Assembly: GCA_009838645.1 (NCBI GenBank)
Contig: VXRC01000006.1
Coordinates: 1 to 64,000, forward strand
Direction of reading: 5' to 3'
DNA from: Gemmatimonadota bacterium
GTDB taxonomy: Bacteria > JAAXHH01
Length of the DNA: 64,000 nucleotides
Part shown: piece by piece, positions 43,866 through 52,806 of the stretch
Layout: each line of letters opens with the position of its first letter
How positions within the stretch are numbered: position 1 is the first letter of the stretch
The notes under the pieces: generated by a model
The model's input: only the letters and a program-made list of their open reading frames with translations
What the model was told of the DNA's origin: nothing
The model's database searches: none
Position numbers and translations under genes: made by a program

Positions 43866-45266
43866 CTACCAGTCTCTCACGTCGACGAAATGGCCGGCGA
43901 CGGCGGCCGCCGCGGCCATGGCCGGGCTGACCAGGTGCGTGCGTCCGTTCCTGCCCTGCCGGCCTTCGAAGTTGCGGTTCGAGGTGCTGGCGCACCGCTC
44001 GCCGGGCTGCAGGATGTCCGGGTTCATGCCCAGGCACATGCTGCAACCGGCCTCGCGCCATTCGAAGCCGGCTTCCAGGAACACCCGGTCCAGTCCCTCG
44101 GCTTCGGCCTGCCGCTTGACCGCGTGGGACCCGGGCACGACCAGGGCGGTCACCCGCGGCGATACGCGGCGGCCCTTGATGACGTCCGCGGCCGCCCGCA
44201 GGTCGCTCAGTCGGGAATTGGTGCAGCTGCCGATGAAGACGCGGTCGATCTCGATATCGGTGATCGACGTGTTGGGTTCAAGCGCCATATAGGAGAGGGC
44301 TTTTTCGGCCGCGCGCCGGTCGTTTTCGCTGTCCATCCAGGCGGGATCGGGCACGACGCCGGTCACGTCCGTCACCATGCCGGGGTTGGTTCCCCACGAC
44401 ACCTGGGGCACGATCTCGTCCGCCTTGAGCGCGAGCCGCTCGTCGAATTCGGCCCCGTCGTCGGTGGCCAGCGTCCGCCACTCCGCCACGGCCCGGTCGA
44501 ACGCCGCGCCGTCCGGTGTGAACTCCCGCCCCGCCAGGTACTCGAAGGTCGTGTCGTCCGGCGCGATGAGGCCGGCCCGCGCACCCAGTTCGATGGACAT
44601 GTTGCAGATCGTCATCCGTTCGTCCATCGAAAGACCGAGGATCGTGCTGCCCGCGTACTCGATGACCGTGCCCGTGCCCCCGGCCGTACCGGTGCGGCGG
44701 ATGATGTTCAGGATGATGTCCTTGGCGGTCACCCCCTCGCTCAGTACGCCGTCCACGCGGATCTCGAAGGTCCGGGAGCGCTTCTGGAGCAGGCACTGCG
44801 TGGCCATGACGTGCTCGACCTCGCTCGTGCCGATGCCGAAGGCCAGCGCGCCGAAGGCGCCGTGGGTGGACGTGTGACTGTCGCCGCAGACCATGGTCTT
44901 GCCCGGCTGCGTGATGCCCAGTTCCGGACCGATCACGTGGACGATCCCGTTGCGGGGCGAGTCGAGGTCGTACAGGGGCACGCCGAACTCCTCGCAATTC
45001 CGGGCCAGCATGTCCACCTGCAGGCGCGCGATCTCGTCGGTCATGGGCAGGGACCGGTCGGTGGTGGGCACGTTGTGATCCATAGTGGCGTAGGTCAGGT
45101 CGGTCCGCCTCAGCTTCCGGCCCGCGGCCCGCAGCCCTTCGAAAGCCTGCGGAGAGGTCACCTCGTGGATCAGGTGGGCGTCGATGTACAGGACGGTGAG
45201 CCCGTCGGGCATCTCCCTGACGACGTGCTGGTCCCAGACCTTCTCGTACATGGTTTTGGGAGGCAT
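43866..45266 (-). CDS. leuC: 3-isopropylmalate dehydratase large subunit (LeuC)
   Basis: A 466-residue aconitase-family protein. Iron-sulfur ligands are in [13 protein letters not shown] (Cys) and [10 protein letters not shown] (two Cys), and MDHNVPT and [13 protein letters not shown] are family signatures. The ATG at 45266 is preceded by GGGGAAAGAG; a frame extending to 45329 is unsupported. The enzyme carries the [4Fe-4S] cluster for leucine synthesis. It leads the leuC-leuD-kinase-phosphatase train from a promoter at 45406-45435. Confidence 0.97.
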   Translation of the reverse strand: MPPKTMYEKVWDQHVVREMPDGLTVLYIDAHLIHEVTSPQAFEGLRAAGRKLRRTDLTYATMDHNVPTTDRSLPMTDEIARLQVDMLARNCEEFGVPLYDLDSPRNGIVHVIGPELGITQPGKTMVCGDSHTSTHGAFGALAFGIGTSEVEHVMATQCLLQKRSRTFEIRVDGVLSEGVTAKDIILNIIRRTGTAGGTGTVIEYAGSTILGLSMDERMTICNMSIELGARAGLIAPDDTTFEYLAGREFTPDGAAFDRAVAEWRTLATDDGAEFDERLALKADEIVPQVSWGTNPGMVTDVTGVVPDPAWMDSENDRRAAEKALSYMALEPNTSITDIEIDRVFIGSCTNSRLSDLRAAADVIKGRRVSPRVTALVVPGSHAVKRQAEAEGLDRVFLEAGFEWREAGCSMCLGMNPDILQPGERCASTSNRNFEGRQGRNGRTHLVSPAMAAAAAVAGHFVDVRDW

Positions 45267-45405
45267 TGCTCTTTCCCCGGGATTCTCCGATTCATAAACA
45301 GGCGCGGCGGCGGTCCGCCGGTCGTACATTACCGCGCGGCGGCCTGTAAAGATCGTAAATTCATACGCTTACACCCATAATAACGTCTGGCGGGTCAACG
45401 CATCC

Positions 45406-45435
45406 AATATAGCCTGATTGCGGCATCACGGGCAA
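45406..45435 (-). promoter_or_regulatory. Putative promoter of leuC
   Basis: On the minus strand, TTGCCC (45430-45435), an 18-bp spacer and TATATT (45406-45411). Predicted start is near 45399, leaving a leader of about 130 nt. Confidence 0.5.
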
Positions 45436-45501
45436 GCGAAAAGTCCGCTTCCCGGCGGCTTCGTTTTCCCGTTGTCGGCGCCCTTCGCATGCAGGCTTCC
45501 G

Positions 45502-45543
45502 GGTGCGTCATCCACGGGTTTTCAGGTGCGTCATCCGCGGGTT
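45502..45543 (+). repeat. 19-bp imperfect direct duplication
   Basis: ggtgcgtcatccacgggtt (45502-45520) recurs with one mismatch at 45525-45543, between the two divergent promoters. Confidence 0.8.
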
Positions 45544-45562
45544 CCGGACCCCGCCAATCCCC

Positions 45563-45591
45563 TTGACAGAAAGGGTCCGATTCTCTATATT
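45563..45591 (+). promoter_or_regulatory. Putative sigma-70-type promoter of the DUF512-der-merR operon
   Basis: TTGACA (45563-45568), a 17-bp spacer and TATATT (45586-45591). Expected start is near 45598, with an 85-nt leader to the ATG at 45683. The best promoter match in the window. Confidence 0.7.
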
Positions 45592-45682
45592 TCCAAGAGT
45601 CGCAATTCGTTAAATGTAGATACCTAAACGATTGCTTGTGATGACGCTATTTTGTCACTGATATTTCAGAGTGTTAGGTGAT

Positions 45683-46978
45683 ATGCGGATAGAACAGGTG
45701 CGTCCGGACAGCATCGCGGATCATGTCGGCCTGGTCCCCGGAGACCGGTTGATCCGGATCAATCAGGCCCGGGTCAGGGATTCCCTCGACTACCGGTTCT
45801 GGTCCAGTGAAGACGTGCTGGAACTCGACATTCTCCAGGCCAATGGAAACCGGGTGCTGATCGACGTGGAGAAGGATCCGGATGAAGACCTCGGTCTGTC
45901 TCTCCACGAACCGCCCTACCAGGCCTGCGCGAACAAGTGCGTGTTCTGCTTCATCCACCAGAATCCGAAGGGCATGCGCAAGGCCGTATACTTCCAGGAC
46001 GAGGACGTGCGCCTCACGTTCCTCTACGGCAACTACGTGACGCTGGCCTTCGCCTCCGACGCGTACCTCGATCGGATCATCGTGCAGCGCCTGAGTCCGA
46101 TCTACGTGTCGGTCCACGCCACGGACCCGGAACTGCGACGGATGCTGCTGGGCGCGCCCAAGGCGAAGGACGTCATGCCCATCCTGCGGCGGCTGGCGGA
46201 CGGCGGCATCCTGATCGAGACGCAGATCGTCCTCTGTCCCGGACTCAACGACGGCCCCGCGCTGCGAAAGACCGTGGACGACCTGGCCGAACTTTATCCT
46301 GCGGTGGAGTCGGTCTCCATCGTGCCCGTCGGCCTCACCGCGCACCGCCAGGGACTGTATCACCTCGAGCCGGTCACCGTGGACTACGCCCGGCGCATGA
46401 TCGATACGGTCGGCGACTGGCAGGATGAGCTTCGCGAACGGCTCGGGCATCCGCTGGTGTATCTGTCCGACGAATGGTACCTGATGTCTTCCACGCCCTT
46501 TCCTCCGCCGTCCTTCTACGAAGACTGCCCCGTCGTGGAGAACGGCGTCGGCATGGTCACGCAGTTCGAAACCGAAATGGGCGAGCAGACGCGTTCGCTT
46601 CCCGATCGGGCGGCCGAACCGCTCCGGACGACGCTGGTCACTGCCGAACTGGCACAGAACGTGGTCCGGACGTCGCTCGTGGAACCCCTGAACCGGGTGG
46701 CACACGTGGAAGCGAAGCTGGTCGTGGCGGAGAACACGTTCTTCGGCCCGGGGATCACGGTGTCGGGACTGTTGACCGGCCGGGACATCCTCCACGCGCT
46801 GAAGGGCGTGGACGTGGGCGACCGCGTGTACCTTCCGCCGAACGTGCTGAACGACGACGGACTGCTGCTGGACGACATGAACCTCTCCGGCCTGAGCGAG
46901 CGGATCGGGGCGCCGGTGGAACTCTTCCCCGGCCACGTGCGGGATCTTCCGGGTCTAGGCGAAGCGAACGAACGGTAA
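45683..46978 (+). CDS. DUF512 family PDZ/radical SAM protein
   Basis: A 431-residue protein of the DUF512 (putative radical SAM, PDZ-containing) family. The N-terminal PDZ-like part reads IEQVRPDSIADHVGLVPGDR. The cluster motif is Cys82-x3-Cys86-x2-Cys89 in CANKCVFCFIHQNPKGMRK, followed by FLYGNYVTL. The C-terminal part contains the DUF512 signature FFGPGITVSGLLTGRDI. Function is unknown. AGGTG lies before the ATG at 45683. It is eight bases from der, a pairing also common in Firmicutes, so a link to ribosome assembly is plausible. Confidence 0.92.
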   Translation: MRIEQVRPDSIADHVGLVPGDRLIRINQARVRDSLDYRFWSSEDVLELDILQANGNRVLIDVEKDPDEDLGLSLHEPPYQACANKCVFCFIHQNPKGMRKAVYFQDEDVRLTFLYGNYVTLAFASDAYLDRIIVQRLSPIYVSVHATDPELRRMLLGAPKAKDVMPILRRLADGGILIETQIVLCPGLNDGPALRKTVDDLAELYPAVESVSIVPVGLTAHRQGLYHLEPVTVDYARRMIDTVGDWQDELRERLGHPLVYLSDEWYLMSSTPFPPPSFYEDCPVVENGVGMVTQFETEMGEQTRSLPDRAAEPLRTTLVTAELAQNVVRTSLVEPLNRVAHVEAKLVVAENTFFGPGITVSGLLTGRDILHALKGVDVGDRVYLPPNVLNDDGLLLDDMNLSGLSERIGAPVELFPGHVRDLPGLGEANER

Positions 46979-46985
46979 GGCAAAA

Positions 46986-48311
46986 ATGTCCCCTGTCATC
47001 GCCATCATAGGACGCCCCAACGTGGGCAAGTCGGTGCTGTTCAACCGGATGATCGGCCGTCGCGACGCCATCGTGCACGACGCCCCCGGCATCACGCGGG
47101 ACCGGCACTACGCCGACGCCGACTGGTTCGGGAAGAAGTTCACCGTGGTGGACACGGGCGGCCTGGTCCCGGAATCCGACGAGCCCATGGAAGCGGCCAT
47201 CGAGCAGCAGGCCCGGCTGGCCGTCAGCGAAGCCGACGTGATCCTGCTGGTCACGGACGTCCGCACGGGCATCATGCCTCTGGACCAGAAGGCGGCCGAA
47301 GTCGTCCGCCGGTCCGGCAAGCAGGTCATCGTCGTCGCGAACAAGGTGGACAGCGGCGCCCAGGAGAACCACGCCTACGAGTTCGGCGCCCTGGGATTGG
47401 GCGAACCCGTGATGATCTCCGCCCTGAAGGGACGCAACACGGGCGACCTGATGGATCTGCTGGCGGAGCGGATGCCCGAACCCGAGCTTGTCGAAGAAGA
47501 GGAAGACGGCGCGATCAAGGTGGCGATCGTGGGCAGGCCCAATGTGGGCAAATCGTCCCTGGTCAACGCCATCGTGGGCAGGGACACGGTGATCGTCTCC
47601 GACGTCCCCGGTACTACGAGGGACTCGGTGGACACGAAAATCACCCGGCAGGGCGTGAAGTACAACCTGATCGATACCGCCGGCCTCCGGCGCAGGTCCC
47701 GGATTAAAAGCGATGTCGAGTTCTACAGTCTCACCCGGACAATGCGGAGCATAGCGCGCTGCGACGTGGCGGTGCTTCTGGTGGACGCCGTGGACGGCTT
47801 GGCCACGCAGGAGCAGCGGATCGTATCGCAGGTGGACGAGGCCGGGAAGGGACTGGTCATCGCCTTCAACAAGTGGGACCTGGTGGACCGGACCGAGCAT
47901 CCGACCGAGGCCTACGCCCAGACGGCCAGGGAGTACCTCCGGTTCGCCGACTACGCGCCGATCCTGTTCGTTTCGGCCGAGACCCGCCGCGGGGTGACTC
48001 AGATCATGCAGAAGACGCGCCACGTCCACGAAATGCGTTCCCTCCGGATATCTACCGGCGAGCTGAACCGCGTCGTGGAAAGCATCACGGCCTACTATCC
48101 GCCCCCGGCCGCGCCGGACGGGCGGGCGACCAGCATCCTCTACTGCACGCAGGTACAGAACGCGCCGCCCACCTTCGTGTTTTTCGTGAACCATCCGGAC
48201 GCGGTCCCGGATTCGTACAGGCGGTACCTGTCGAACCGGCTCCGGGAGGCCTTCGTTTTCGAGGGTTCGCCCATACGCGTGCTGATCCGCGGACGGGAAG
48301 GGAAACGATGA
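46986..48311 (+). CDS. der: Ribosome-associated GTPase Der (EngA)
   Basis: A 441-residue protein with two tandem GTPase domains and a C-terminal KH-like domain. G1 loops are GRPNVGKSVLFN (about 8-19) and GRPNVGKSSLVN; switch G3 motifs are DTGG and DTAG; the guanine-binding NKVD and NKWD motifs are both present. Der is needed for assembly of the 50S ribosomal subunit. The downstream MerR gene overlaps its stop codon as ATGA. Confidence 0.97.
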   Translation: MSPVIAIIGRPNVGKSVLFNRMIGRRDAIVHDAPGITRDRHYADADWFGKKFTVVDTGGLVPESDEPMEAAIEQQARLAVSEADVILLVTDVRTGIMPLDQKAAEVVRRSGKQVIVVANKVDSGAQENHAYEFGALGLGEPVMISALKGRNTGDLMDLLAERMPEPELVEEEEDGAIKVAIVGRPNVGKSSLVNAIVGRDTVIVSDVPGTTRDSVDTKITRQGVKYNLIDTAGLRRRSRIKSDVEFYSLTRTMRSIARCDVAVLLVDAVDGLATQEQRIVSQVDEAGKGLVIAFNKWDLVDRTEHPTEAYAQTAREYLRFADYAPILFVSAETRRGVTQIMQKTRHVHEMRSLRISTGELNRVVESITAYYPPPAAPDGRATSILYCTQVQNAPPTFVFFVNHPDAVPDSYRRYLSNRLREAFVFEGSPIRVLIRGREGKR

Positions 48312-48775
48312 GCAAGCTGTATTATTCCAGCAGCGAAGTCTCGACCATGCTCGAACTGGAGCCGTCCGTACTCCGTTTCTGGGAAGACCAGTTCGGCCAG
48401 CTTCGCATCAAGCGGAACCGCGCCGGCAAGCGGATGTACCGGGAGAAGGACATTGAGCTCATCCGCACGATCAAGCAGCTCACCCGGGACGAGGGTTACA
48501 CGATCGCCGGCGCCAAGAAGAAGCTCCAGGAATCCGCGGCGAACCGAGGCGTGGAGCAGGCGGCCCGAGCCGCGGAAAGGGCGAACGCGGCCCCAGGCGC
48601 GGAGAGGGCAGCGCCCGGCCCGGCGAACGCGGCCCCAGGCGCGGAACCGGCGGCCCCCGACAAGCAGACGGCCACTGACGAGCGGACGGCCCCTCCGGCC
48701 GATACCTCCTCCCAATCCGAACTCATCCAGTGGTTGCGTTCCAACCTGATCGAGATCCGGGATTCAATGGACTAG
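48308..48775 (+). CDS. MerR-family transcriptional regulator with repetitive tail
   Basis: A 155-residue regulator. Residues 1-70 form a MerR winged helix (YYSSSEVSTMLELEPSVLRF, then KRMYREKDIELIRTIKQL). An Ala/Pro/Gly-rich tail with repeated AAPGAE-like units (about 90-125) ends in a short helix (SELIQWLRSNLIEIRDSM). No effector-binding cysteines are seen. Similar short MerR proteins sit next to der or near integration-host-factor genes in other bacteria. A long frame extending upstream from 47873 is a shadow of der. It overlaps the der stop codon by four bases. Confidence 0.9.
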   Translation: MSKLYYSSSEVSTMLELEPSVLRFWEDQFGQLRIKRNRAGKRMYREKDIELIRTIKQLTRDEGYTIAGAKKKLQESAANRGVEQAARAAERANAAPGAERAAPGPANAAPGAEPAAPDKQTATDERTAPPADTSSQSELIQWLRSNLIEIRDSMD

Positions 48776-48805
48776 GGTCATGCATTCCGCGTTTAGGAAA
48801 CGGTC

Positions 48806-51535
48806 ATGATCGCCTTCCCGCCCCGTACGTCGTCCCGGTTGTTGCCCGCCTTCCTGTCGAGCCTGCTGTTCTACCTCTTTTCCCTTGCATCCGATACACC
48901 AGGCGCCCGCGCGGCAGTAACCAATCCGCAGGCCATCTCCGGTCCGTCGACCGTCGACCGTCCCAGCATCCCGGGCCCAGCCATCGAAGCGGCCCTGGAG
49001 GAGCTGTACCGGCAGCTCGATGGCCGGCGTATTGGCGAAAGCCCCCTCGAAGAGATCCTCGACGATGGCGGTCCTTCCCTGGCCGAACGGTACGGAGACG
49101 CCAGGATCAGGCTGAGGGAGCGGCACGCGTTGGACAGCCTCCTCGCCCGTCCCGTAGTACGGCTGAACGTTTTCTTCGAAGAGGAAGAGCGGCTTTCGGC
49201 CGAACTGTGGGATGTCCGTTTCGTGCAACATGAGGATGGCTGGAAAGCCGAGCAGTTCGAGCCGCTGTTGGCGGCCCACCTCGGCTTCCGGTTCTCCCTG
49301 CGCGAGGACGAGGTCTACGCTTTCGACCGCCTGACGATCGAGCGGTCCGCCGGAGTATTCGAGATCGAAGACGGCCTGTTGATGCCCGGGTTCTCCGGAG
49401 ATCGGATCGGGCGCGCGGTCCTCGTGGGCCCGGGGCGATTCACCTTTACGCCATCGGATCGCGTCGAGCGCCATCAGATGAACAAGTACGCCCGTACGAC
49501 CGACGATGCCTACACGACGGGGTTCGACCGGATGGTGCTGATCCTGTCGCCCGATGGATATGAGCATCTGGTGGAAGGCGTGGCGCTTTCGCGCATAGGG
49601 GGCGGACGGGCATTCGACCGGGCGAAGGCCCTGCTGAACCGCGTCGACCGGGACTACCTGCTGGACATGAAACCCGCCCGGGAACGCTTCTCCCTCGCCC
49701 ACACCCATGCGGATTTCCTGCAGGCGGAGATCGATCTCGCGGACTCGGACCGGTGGCTCGTCTATACGAACAGCCCCTATGAACCGGAATCGGTCAGCCT
49801 GGTCCAGAAGAGCGGTTTCCCCAGGAATCCGGATATCAGTCCGCCCGTGGTCTGGTGCCGTTTCGCTCCGGGACCGCCGGGACCGGAGGGACCGGAGGGA
49901 AATTCCGGACGCGACGCGCAGGACGAGACGGTCCGGGGTCCGCTGCTGTCCCTGGACCACTACGATATCGCGGGATCCCTTGAGCGGGGCGGCATGCGAT
50001 TGCGCATGAAGACGACCGTGGAAATCACGGCCCGGGCGGACCCGCTCACCGCGGCGACTTTCACGCTGAATCCGGATCTCGACGTCTACCGCGTGGAATA
50101 CGACGGCGGCGACGACGCGCTGTTCACGCGGCAGGGCACCTGGCTCACGGTCCCGTTCCGGCGGCCGGTGCCGGGGGACAGCACCACGACGCTGACCCTC
50201 TGGTACGAGGGCGACGTCTTCCGGGACCGCGGTGGCAGCGTCTTCGGCCTGTTGACCAACCAGCAGTGGCTTCCCGTTCATTCCAGCGCGGATCTGTACA
50301 CTTTCGTCCTGGAACTGCACTATCCGGAAAAGCTGACCGTGGCGACGGTCGGCGCCCAAGTGGCCAGCCATGCGGAGGAGGATACGCGCGTCACACGCTG
50401 GCGGCGGACGCAGCCCGTGTCGTCGCTGGGCATGACGGTCTCCGAGAACCGTACCCGCACGGTCTCCGCGGGTGGCATCGACGTGATCCTCAGTGTGGAC
50501 GAAGACCGGCGCACTGCCGAACCGAACACGGCGCGGATCCTCACGCACATCGGTCCCGCGCTGGATTTTTTCGGCGGCATCTTCGGTCCCTATCCCTATG
50601 AAAAGCTCGACGTCGTCCAGATGCCGGACAACTATGCTTTCGGAAGGGCCCTGCCGTCGATGCTGATGCTGTGGGGACTGTACTTCCAGGATGCCTTCGG
50701 CCTGGACACGAACCTGCACGCCCACATGTATACGGAAGTGCAGCACCTCTTCCGCGGGTTCCTGGCGCACGAACTCGCCCACCAGTGGTGGGGCGGCGCC
50801 CTGGTCCCGAAGACGTATCGCGACGCCTGGCTCTCGGAGGCCATGGCTACGTACGCGGCGGATCTGTACATCGAGAGCGAGACCGGTCCCGAAGCGTTCC
50901 GTGAGATGCTGAAACGGCACACGGACCAGGCGCTGTTCGCCGACCGTCACGGTGCGATCGACCTGGGCATGCGGCTCGGAGAACATTACCAGTCGGTCGT
51001 CTACGAGAAGGGCGCCCTGGTACTCCACATGCTGCGGCGCACCATCGGAGACGAGCACTTCATGAACGTGCTCTCGCGGTTCTGCCGGCAATACGCGGGT
51101 AAGCCGGTTACGACGGCTGACTTCGAGGCCGCGGTGAAAACGGAAACGGGCCGGGAGATGGGCTGGTTCTTCGACCAGTGGATCCGGGACACGGGCTATC
51201 CGGTCTACCGGGTGTATTTCACCAGCAGCGAAGGGGGCGTCGGTGCAGTGTCCGGCGGTGCGGTATCTAGCGGCCCGGGTCAGGGCGGATTAGATTCGGG
51301 CGGTGAGCGGACCGGCGTTGGGTTCACGGTGCGCGGACAGCTATTGCAGGAACAGGAGGGCCGCGTGTTCCATGCGATCGTGCCCCTGGTCATCGAGTTG
51401 GAAAACGGTGACCGGATCGTCCGGGAGATCTGGAATACCCAAAGGCGTCAGACCTTCGAGTACGCATTGCCGGACAGGGCGAAGCGCATCGACATCGCGC
51501 CGGATTTCTCGGTGTACTACAAGGCGGCCCGGTAG
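48806..51535 (+). CDS. Exported M1-family (gluzincin) aminopeptidase-like protein
   Basis: A 909-residue protein with a signal peptide (hydrophobic about residues 12-30). The zinc site is HELAHQWWGG (His655, Glu656, His659) with the third ligand Glu678 in WLSEAMATY, the HExxH-x18-E signature of M1 peptidases. The canonical GxMEN exopeptidase motif is not seen; PDNYAFGRAL lies where it would be expected. A beta-rich N-terminal part of about 430 residues is poorly conserved. It may therefore be an unusual or non-aminopeptidase member, acting in the periplasm. It starts 30 bp after merR. Confidence 0.9.
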   Translation: MIAFPPRTSSRLLPAFLSSLLFYLFSLASDTPGARAAVTNPQAISGPSTVDRPSIPGPAIEAALEELYRQLDGRRIGESPLEEILDDGGPSLAERYGDARIRLRERHALDSLLARPVVRLNVFFEEEERLSAELWDVRFVQHEDGWKAEQFEPLLAAHLGFRFSLREDEVYAFDRLTIERSAGVFEIEDGLLMPGFSGDRIGRAVLVGPGRFTFTPSDRVERHQMNKYARTTDDAYTTGFDRMVLILSPDGYEHLVEGVALSRIGGGRAFDRAKALLNRVDRDYLLDMKPARERFSLAHTHADFLQAEIDLADSDRWLVYTNSPYEPESVSLVQKSGFPRNPDISPPVVWCRFAPGPPGPEGPEGNSGRDAQDETVRGPLLSLDHYDIAGSLERGGMRLRMKTTVEITARADPLTAATFTLNPDLDVYRVEYDGGDDALFTRQGTWLTVPFRRPVPGDSTTTLTLWYEGDVFRDRGGSVFGLLTNQQWLPVHSSADLYTFVLELHYPEKLTVATVGAQVASHAEEDTRVTRWRRTQPVSSLGMTVSENRTRTVSAGGIDVILSVDEDRRTAEPNTARILTHIGPALDFFGGIFGPYPYEKLDVVQMPDNYAFGRALPSMLMLWGLYFQDAFGLDTNLHAHMYTEVQHLFRGFLAHELAHQWWGGALVPKTYRDAWLSEAMATYAADLYIESETGPEAFREMLKRHTDQALFADRHGAIDLGMRLGEHYQSVVYEKGALVLHMLRRTIGDEHFMNVLSRFCRQYAGKPVTTADFEAAVKTETGREMGWFFDQWIRDTGYPVYRVYFTSSEGGVGAVSGGAVSSGPGQGGLDSGGERTGVGFTVRGQLLQEQEGRVFHAIVPLVIELENGDRIVREIWNTQRRQTFEYALPDRAKRIDIAPDFSVYYKAAR

Positions 51536-51549
51536 CGCCGGCCGCGACG

Positions 51550-52386
51550 CTATTCGAGCAGGGGCCTTTCCGCCCGGGCTCGGTTTGCCTCCGGCGAGTC
51601 GGGATACCGCTTGATCAGCCGCTGGTACACGAAACCGGCCTCGACGGTGCGCCCCGCGGCTTCGAGGCATTGCCCCGCCTGCCACAAAACCACCTCCAGA
51701 CCCTCCACGCCCTGAAAATCGATCTCGAACCTGAGGTACAGGCGGGCGGCTTCGATGAAATCCTCCTGCGCACGGTAGCTTTCCGCAATGGCGAGACGCG
51801 CCGACCGGACGTGTGTCGAATCGGGTTCGGAAGCAAGCAGTTGCTGGAAGACCATGCGCGACAGTTCGGGCCGCCTGCCGGCCAGGAGCGCCTTCCCCAG
51901 CAGGAAGCGCGCTTCATCCTCCAGATCCGAGTCGGGATAGGCCGACAGGAGCCGGTTGCAGGCGTTCACCGCGTCGTCGTGTCGTTCCAGGGCGAACTGG
52001 ATGCGGGATACCTCCAGCAGCGCGTCGTCGGCGAGGGCGTGTTCCGGGCCGTGCAGCAGGACCTTCAGGAAATACTGCTCGGCCGCCTCCCGGTCCGGAT
52101 CAAGGCGTCCCAGGTGGTACAGGGCCACCGGCTCTTCGGGCTGGTCGTCCAGTATGCGCAGGAAAGCCTCGCGCGCCTGGTCGTTCCGGCCCGATTCGTA
52201 AAGGGCAACGGCTTGTTCCAGCGAAATGGAGGGGGTTTGGGGCGGTACTGCGCCGACGGTCGTGTCCTGTGATGCGGCCTGGAAAGGACACAGGCACATC
52301 AGCCATCGAAACAGATAGGGGCGGGCGTATTTACAAACGGTCGACAGGATGGCGGGGGTGCTGCGGTCCGCCTTTTTCTCAGTCAT
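51550..52386 (-). CDS. TPR-repeat protein (exported, BamD/YbgF-like)
   Basis: A 278-residue protein with an N-terminal hydrophobic stretch, then tetratricopeptide repeats (LEQAVALYESGRNDQAREAF, AARLYLRFEIDFQGVEGLEV, EAGFVYQRLIKRYPDSPEA). Such repeats mediate protein contacts, often at the cell envelope; YbgF/CpoB-like roles are possible. It overlaps the HU stop codon by eight bases and is co-transcribed with it. Convergent with the M1 peptidase. Confidence 0.85.
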   Translation of the reverse strand: MTEKKADRSTPAILSTVCKYARPYLFRWLMCLCPFQAASQDTTVGAVPPQTPSISLEQAVALYESGRNDQAREAFLRILDDQPEEPVALYHLGRLDPDREAAEQYFLKVLLHGPEHALADDALLEVSRIQFALERHDDAVNACNRLLSAYPDSDLEDEARFLLGKALLAGRRPELSRMVFQQLLASEPDSTHVRSARLAIAESYRAQEDFIEAARLYLRFEIDFQGVEGLEVVLWQAGQCLEAAGRTVEAGFVYQRLIKRYPDSPEANRARAERPLLE

Positions 52387-52675
52387 CTAAGGGGACCCGC
52401 AGGGCTTCTTTCAACAGTTTTCCGGGTTTGAAACGGGTCTTTTTGCCGGCCGGGACGTAAACGATATCGCTGGTGCGGGGATTGCGCGCGGAGGTGCGGG
52501 CTTTCGTGTCCTTGACCTCGAAGACCCCGAATCCCCTGATTTCGATCCGGTCTCCCTCGATCAGCGAGTCCCGCATGGCCACGAACGTCTGGTCGACCAC
52601 GGGAAACACCTGTTCTTTTTTGAGCCCCAGACGCTTGCTGATCAGTTCCACCAATTCTTTCTTGGTGGTGGTCAT
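52379..52675 (-). CDS. HU/IHF-family DNA-binding protein
   Basis: A 98-residue histone-like protein. It starts MTTTKKELVELISKRLGLKK and has the IHF/HU arm with conserved proline in RTSARNPRTSDIVYVP, ending KTRFKPGKLLKEAL. Such proteins bend DNA in the minor groove. Which of HU or IHF it is cannot be told. GGAGG precedes the ATG. A promoter lies at 52760-52788. Confidence 0.95.
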   Translation of the reverse strand: MTTTKKELVELISKRLGLKKEQVFPVVDQTFVAMRDSLIEGDRIEIRGFGVFEVKDTKARTSARNPRTSDIVYVPAGKKTRFKPGKLLKEALRVPLDD

Positions 52676-52759
52676 GAAGGCCTCCTCCCGGCAATCGGCA
52701 CACCGGTACGCAACGGACGCTATCCCTTTGCATTAATTCAACTTAACAACGCCGCAAGT

Positions 52760-52788
52760 ATTCTAAGGGGCGGTATTCGCCCTGTCAA
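52760..52788 (-). promoter_or_regulatory. Putative promoter of the HU gene
   Basis: On the minus strand, TTGACA (52783-52788), a 17-bp spacer and TAGAAT (52760-52765). Start near 52753 gives a 78-nt leader. Confidence 0.65.
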
Positions 52789-52806
52789 CGGATTTCGTCA
52801 CGAAGC

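Larger units (their letters stand above)
45267..45682. other. Divergent leuC/DUF512 intergenic region
   Basis: This 416-bp gap holds two promoters (45406-45435 minus, 45563-45591 plus), a 19-bp direct duplication, and a GC-rich hairpin-forming stretch in the leuC leader (about 45291-45340) just before its ribosome-binding site. A five-codon open frame with two valines (45361-45378, minus) lies in the leader. No larger gene is supported. Confidence 0.55.

Noticed and set aside
47873-48307. Upstream extension of the MerR protein
   Set aside because: It is a shadow frame of der; the MerR domain begins exactly at the ATG that overlaps the der stop.
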